This document shows, in pieces, positions 60,282-64,000 of a stretch of 64,000 nucleotides of DNA. The number at the start of each line of letters is the position of its first letter. Within the stretch, counting starts at the first letter, position 1. The DNA is from UMGS1590 sp963558655. Lineage in GTDB: Bacteria > Bacillota > Peptococcia > Peptococcales > Peptococcaceae. The DNA lies in contig CAUWHJ010000010.1 in assembly GCA_963558655.1 (NCBI GenBank), positions 1 through 64,000 of the forward strand, read 5' to 3'. The notes below the pieces were generated by a model. It ran no database searches, was not told where the DNA came from, and worked only from the letters and a program-made list of their open reading frames with translations. The position numbers were made by a program, and so were the translations under genes.

Positions 60282-61217
60282 ATGAATACAGATCACTTAA
60301 AATATTTAATCGAAATTGGTAAAACTACATCCTTGCAACAAGCCAGCGAACAACTGTTCATTTCGCCTCAAGCTCTGGAAAAAGCAATGGCAAACTTAGA
60401 ACGCGAATTAGGTATGCCGCTTCTAATTCGTTCAAACAGTGGGGTTAGTCTAACTATTAACGGACAATGGCTAATCAATCTCGCTAATCAATTTTTATCT
60501 GAAATAGAAAATCGCAAAACAAGTTATAAAAAATATATGAATTGTGATGTTAAAACACCTGAAGGAGATTTTTATCTTGCGTTTAGCAATATCGGTTTAG
60601 ATAATAATGTCATTTATGATTTTTTGACCAATATGTCTAACAGATTACCCAACCTCACTCTTCACATTTCTGAAACATCACATAATGATCTCATAGACCA
60701 AATCAGAAAAAATACTGTTAACTTAGGATTTTCATACCGTGTAAAATACAATGATAACTATCTTGACTTTATGGATGACGATATACTATGGATTCCTTTG
60801 CAGTCAGGCAAATTATACTTAATGACTAATGAAAACCTAATAAAACATCCTGCACAAAGCATCTCATTAAAAAAAGCGGTTCAATTTCCACTTTGTTGTT
60901 ACGCTCTCAGTGAACACGCTATCCAGTCATTTATCTATCAGATTCTACATATCAAAATTTCTTGCAAAGAAATCTCTCAATGGGGCTATTTCTACTCACA
61001 AGTTCAAAATGGGAATTACGCCACCTTGACAGCACTTCTAGATGGTGCTTCTGCTCCAATCAATACCATGAATAATGTTCAACTAATAAAAATCAGAGAT
61101 GATCTTCAGATAGAATTTGGTTATTTACGTCCCGAGAATGAGAGTGTTCTTACTGAAAACACCATATACATCATTCGACAATTAGAAGATTATCCCCACT
61201 CATTCAATAAAAAATAG
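60282..61217 (+). CDS. LysR family transcriptional regulator
   Basis: 311 residues. N-terminal helix-turn-helix (MNTDHLKYLIEIGKTTSLQQ, QLFISPQALEKAMANLEREL) and a full effector domain. It is closely similar at the N terminus to the truncated LysR at 57639-58388. By position it controls the divergent phosphodiesterase copy 2; since that copy is broken, it may act in trans on the intact cassette. AGGAG precedes the ATG. It is AT-rich, with a Lys/Asn-rich end. Confidence 0.9.
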   Translation: MNTDHLKYLIEIGKTTSLQQASEQLFISPQALEKAMANLERELGMPLLIRSNSGVSLTINGQWLINLANQFLSEIENRKTSYKKYMNCDVKTPEGDFYLAFSNIGLDNNVIYDFLTNMSNRLPNLTLHISETSHNDLIDQIRKNTVNLGFSYRVKYNDNYLDFMDDDILWIPLQSGKLYLMTNENLIKHPAQSISLKKAVQFPLCCYALSEHAIQSFIYQILHIKISCKEISQWGYFYSQVQNGNYATLTALLDGASAPINTMNNVQLIKIRDDLQIEFGYLRPENESVLTENTIYIIRQLEDYPHSFNKK

Positions 61218-61222
61218 TAACT

Positions 61223-61269
61223 AAAAAAGTCCAAGACTTCTTGTTAAAATAAGAAGTCTTGGACTTTTT
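61223..61269. terminator. Bidirectional terminator between LysR and the SLH protein gene
   Basis: Perfect 19-bp stem: AAAAAGTCCAAGACTTCTT (61224-61242) and its complement (61251-61269) with an eight-base loop. It serves both convergent genes. Confidence 0.92.
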
Positions 61270-61283
61270 CATTATTCTATTCT

Positions 61284-63650
61284 TCACGCTTCTCCTTCAG
61301 GTTTCTCCGGCTTAAGATCGCCTTCTGGTTTGGCGGGTTCGCCGTTATCGTCGAGGTTCCCTTGATGATTATTATCCGGCAGGGCATTCTCTGCGCGCAG
61401 GAAGCGTAGGAGGATGGTGGCTGTTTGGGCGCGGGTGGTGCTGCTTTGTGGGGCGAGGGTATTGGTTGTCATGCCGTTAATATAGCCTTTGTCGTTAGCC
61501 CAAAGGACAACCTTATCGAAGCCTTCGCTAATGGTATTAGCGTCGGTGTAGGCATCAAGGCTGGCATTGTCTGAAATGGTGGTATCGTAACCTTTATAGG
61601 CAGCATAGCGGTAGAGAATGGCGGCGAATTGTTCGCGAGTAAGGGTGTCGTTCGGGCCAAAAAGGGTGTCGCTGTAACCGCTGACGATGCCGTTGTTTTC
61701 TGCCCAAGCGACAGCATCGGCATACCAGGCGTCGTCAGGTACGTCACTAAAGCTCGAGCTATTACTTTCAACTTTTTCATCTTCGAGGCGATAGAGAATG
61801 GAAACAAGCATGGCTCGACTAACAGCCAACTCTGGCGAGAAGGTGTCTGCTGATGTGCCCGTCATCAGTCCGGCATTGTAAATGTTCTCAATATCATTAT
61901 ATGCCCAGTAATTTTTATCAACATCACTAAATGGCAGCGTGTTGTCACCTTCACCAGGCAAAGCTGGTGGTTTGTCGCCGCCGGTAACGTCATCACCACC
62001 GCTTGGTTCCTGAATGGTAATGTTTTCGTTGCGTTCATTGCCGGCGTTGATGCCAAAGGTGGTATTTGTAGTGTAGGTGACATCAAAATCGTCTCGATTG
62101 ATGACTGTTCCGTTGAGGGTGTTGTTATCATTGGTGGTAACGATGTTGTCATAGGTTCCTGTAACAGTGGCACTCTTGTCGCTGTCTCCTTTTTGTAGAA
62201 CCTGACCATCGGCATCAAGAATCGTCACATTCTTGCCATCTTGATCGACCAATTTAGCACCATCTTCTACATGCAGGTTGGTGACTGTTGCATCGTCTGT
62301 AACGATCCAACTGCTGTCTGCACTGACCGATACGCTAATTGGAGACGTAGTGGTTGTGCCAGCATCTGCATTTGTGGTGATGGTGGTTGTGCCTGTATAT
62401 GTGCTGCCTTCAAGGAGATAAAAATCAAGACTTGAAATGGTATCTACACTGATGTCACCTTTCAGTGTTTGATCACGGCCTGTAAAGGTAACATCAGCAC
62501 CGTTTTTGCCAGGTGTCCCCCAGTTGTTGGCGTCGTTGCCACTCACCGTAAGAAGATTGGCAGCATCGCTATCAAAATCCAACACTGTATTTTCCAGCAC
62601 AATGTTCGCCGCTGTATTTGTCAAATAAAACATGCTGCCTTCTTGAATGGCACTTGTAAGGGTGGAGTCGCTGGCTTCAAATTCAGCCGTTTCCCCGGTG
62701 GCTGCTTCGGCGTCACCTGACGTGGATTGATAAATGATGATGCCATTTGCAACCGGATCGCTGGCTGTCTTACCTGTTACCTTGCTGGTAAGATCGGAGT
62801 TTTTGATAAGTATGGTATTCAATCCTTCCATACCAGCAATTTGACTGCCTGTAGCAGTGCCAGTAACGTTGTCCACCTGTACGTTGCCGGTGGAATAAAG
62901 AAGTGGCGAGCCGCTGCCAGCTGTGTAGAGGGTGGAATTGGTAAGAGATATATTACCACCTCCACGGTCTGTTGCTAATGCAGCAGAATGGTCACCGGCC
63001 GTTGAAACAGCCAGGAGATTGCCAATAACAGTACCACCATAAGTAGCATCTAATCCACGCGAATTACTGCGTGAGGTAACTATAGTATTATTGTTCGCAT
63101 AAACTGTTGCATCATCGGTCGCAAAAATGCCATTAGAACCAGTGCTATCTGCATGAAGATCCGAATCAGATACTTTAATCACAGAATCATCGTTCACACT
63201 CAAAAGAATTGAATTGATACCATAAAAGTTACAGTTGTCACCATTGGTGTCGCTGCCGCTTTTATCAAGAGTGGCATTTGTTAATGTAAGACTACCGCCA
63301 TTTTGCGCCAGCCCTACATTTTCATCCACGGTATTTGTAGAAATGGTTTCGCCATCGCTCTCCACCTCTTGTCCATCAGCAGTAAGTGCACCTGCCAATT
63401 CTCCTGTATAATCGTATTCCATGGTATCAGCGCCACCTTCACCAGGTTTGGCAGGTGGCTGTTCGCCATCTGGAGGAGTTGGTTTTTGGTCACCTGGTGG
63501 TTTTTCATGCGGCTGGTCACCACCAGGTTCAACAGTAGTCACATTATCATTATTATCTGCCGCAAAAGCTGTACTTGGTACAATAGATGTCGCTGCAAGC
63601 GCTGCCATAAGAACAGCGGCCGTCAGTTGTTTTGATGAAGGAAATTTCAA
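61284..63650 (-). CDS. SLH-anchored beta-helix surface protein
   Basis: 788 residues. A signal peptide (KQLTAAVLMAALAATSIVPS, cleavage after AFA) is followed by a Pro/Gly/Lys linker (about 42-74), then a long Asn/Thr/Ser/Asp-rich part with repeats such as SLTLTNATLDKSG, VIKVSDSDLHADS and NISLTNSTLYTAG that look like right-handed beta-helix rungs. The C terminus has three SLH domains (FSDVDKNYWAYNDIENIYNA, SDVPDDAWYADAVAWAENNG, VVLWANDKGYINGM) that hold it to the cell wall, then another Pro/Glu tail. The start is a TTG, supported by AAAGGAG eight bases before it. Probably an adhesin or glycan-binding protein. Confidence 0.9.
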   Translation of the reverse strand: MKFPSSKQLTAAVLMAALAATSIVPSTAFAADNNDNVTTVEPGGDQPHEKPPGDQKPTPPDGEQPPAKPGEGGADTMEYDYTGELAGALTADGQEVESDGETISTNTVDENVGLAQNGGSLTLTNATLDKSGSDTNGDNCNFYGINSILLSVNDDSVIKVSDSDLHADSTGSNGIFATDDATVYANNNTIVTSRSNSRGLDATYGGTVIGNLLAVSTAGDHSAALATDRGGGNISLTNSTLYTAGSGSPLLYSTGNVQVDNVTGTATGSQIAGMEGLNTILIKNSDLTSKVTGKTASDPVANGIIIYQSTSGDAEAATGETAEFEASDSTLTSAIQEGSMFYLTNTAANIVLENTVLDFDSDAANLLTVSGNDANNWGTPGKNGADVTFTGRDQTLKGDISVDTISSLDFYLLEGSTYTGTTTITTNADAGTTTTSPISVSVSADSSWIVTDDATVTNLHVEDGAKLVDQDGKNVTILDADGQVLQKGDSDKSATVTGTYDNIVTTNDNNTLNGTVINRDDFDVTYTTNTTFGINAGNERNENITIQEPSGGDDVTGGDKPPALPGEGDNTLPFSDVDKNYWAYNDIENIYNAGLMTGTSADTFSPELAVSRAMLVSILYRLEDEKVESNSSSFSDVPDDAWYADAVAWAENNGIVSGYSDTLFGPNDTLTREQFAAILYRYAAYKGYDTTISDNASLDAYTDANTISEGFDKVVLWANDKGYINGMTTNTLAPQSSTTRAQTATILLRFLRAENALPDNNHQGNLDDNGEPAKPEGDLKPEKPEGEA

Positions 63651-63761
63651 GATATTTGCTCCTTTCTAATATGCTAGATTGCTTTACGCATTCATCTTAA
63701 CGCCCTGCTCTTAACGCAACCTTAAACGATAACTGCTGTCACTAATTCGAGAAATACCTCG

Positions 63762-63995
63762 TCAATCGGCATCAAAAATATCTACAAAATATTCATGGCA
63801 TCCATCAGCGTGTAAAAGCGTATAACGTATACGCACAGAAATACGCGCATTTGGGGCTGCTATTTCACCAAGGTAAGCAAGCAAAGCGGCATCATCTCCC
63901 CAGAAAGAATGATACTGTGTACCTCGCGGAATTCGCTGCACGTACGCCACCCCCATTTCAACAAGCTGTTGAAAACCTTTCTCCAACACTGTCAT
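63762..63995 (-). CDS. Uncharacterised small protein (possibly continues past window)
   Basis: 77 residues from the ATG at 63995, six bases from the window edge; the frame stays open to the edge, so the real start may lie beyond it. Soluble, with VRIRYTLLHADGCHEYFVDI in the second half. No family recognised. Its stop lies about 110 bases upstream of the SLH gene start, in the same direction. Confidence 0.5.
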   Translation of the reverse strand: MTVLEKGFQQLVEMGVAYVQRIPRGTQYHSFWGDDAALLAYLGEIAAPNARISVRIRYTLLHADGCHEYFVDIFDAD

Positions 63996-64000
63996 CTCAG

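Noticed and set aside
1..64000. CRISPR arrays, tRNA and rRNA genes, insertion sequences, replication origin
   Set aside because: Scanning both strands by eye showed no regularly spaced repeats, no cloverleaf with CCA end and no transposase; a dedicated search (tRNAscan, ISfinder) could not be run.

Overview
The window reads as the chromosome of a Gram-positive, anaerobic or facultatively anaerobic Bacillota, most likely class Clostridia and possibly Peptococcaceae-like (a guess, no marker phylogeny was possible). Reasons: two LtaS-like polyglycerol-phosphate synthases, an SLH surface protein, Rex, a flavodiiron protein, CsoR/CopZ, a LanFEG-type peptide exporter with its own two-component system, mid-range GC, and the gene order recJ-relA-dtd-MBL-hisS-aspS, which is common in this phylum. 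No rRNA, tRNA, CRISPR array or complete mobile element was seen. Nearly all genes lie in short co-directional operons with ATGA/GTGA overlaps, clear GGAGG ribosome sites and strong intrinsic terminators.

Layout. 1-10.9 kb (minus): the start of a tyrosine recombinase at the edge, then an operon of a RecJ-HIRAN-RecQ-like fusion, RelA/Rel, D-aminoacyl-tRNA deacylase, a metallo-beta-lactamase-fold hydrolase, HisRS and AspRS. 10.8-18.1 kb (minus): pyruvate carboxylase, a D,D-carboxypeptidase with an altered SxN motif, RadC, Maf and Rex. 18.3-20.9 kb (plus): flavodiiron protein and TyrRS. 21.6-22.9 kb (minus): a LysR regulator and a small acidic protein. 23.0-27.1 kb (plus): a complete folate operon folC-folE-HD-folP-folBK behind an attenuated, THF-riboswitch-like leader. 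27.2-30.4 kb (minus): a GntR-controlled ABC exporter with three paralogous permeases. Then CrcB, a DUF4127 lipoprotein, a SpoU methyltransferase, copZ-csoR behind a CsoR-type promoter, and several small enzymes.

37.0-42.3 kb holds two paralogous LtaS-like genes. They are flanked by two copies of an apparently undescribed three-hairpin RNA ending in an intrinsic terminator, one on each strand; this is the most novel item I found. 42.4-50 kb (minus): a C39-like cysteine protease, a transaldolase-like aldolase, an opine-dehydrogenase-like protein with a short Rossmann domain preceded by a 30-residue membrane peptide, and LanFEG plus response regulator, histidine kinase and nitroreductase. 50-53.8 kb: uncharacterised genes, a tyrosine phosphatase and an orphan ABC ATPase trio.

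53.8-61.2 kb looks AT-rich and accessory. It has an SLC13-type transporter and two copies of a divergent phosphodiesterase/LysR cassette. A deletion has joined the tail of one LysR gene to the tail of one phosphodiesterase, truncating both. The window ends with an SLH-anchored beta-helix surface protein and an unidentified small gene.

Where an upstream in-frame codon lengthened an open frame, I moved the start to the codon that has a Shine-Dalgarno sequence at normal spacing; each such choice is explained in its entry.
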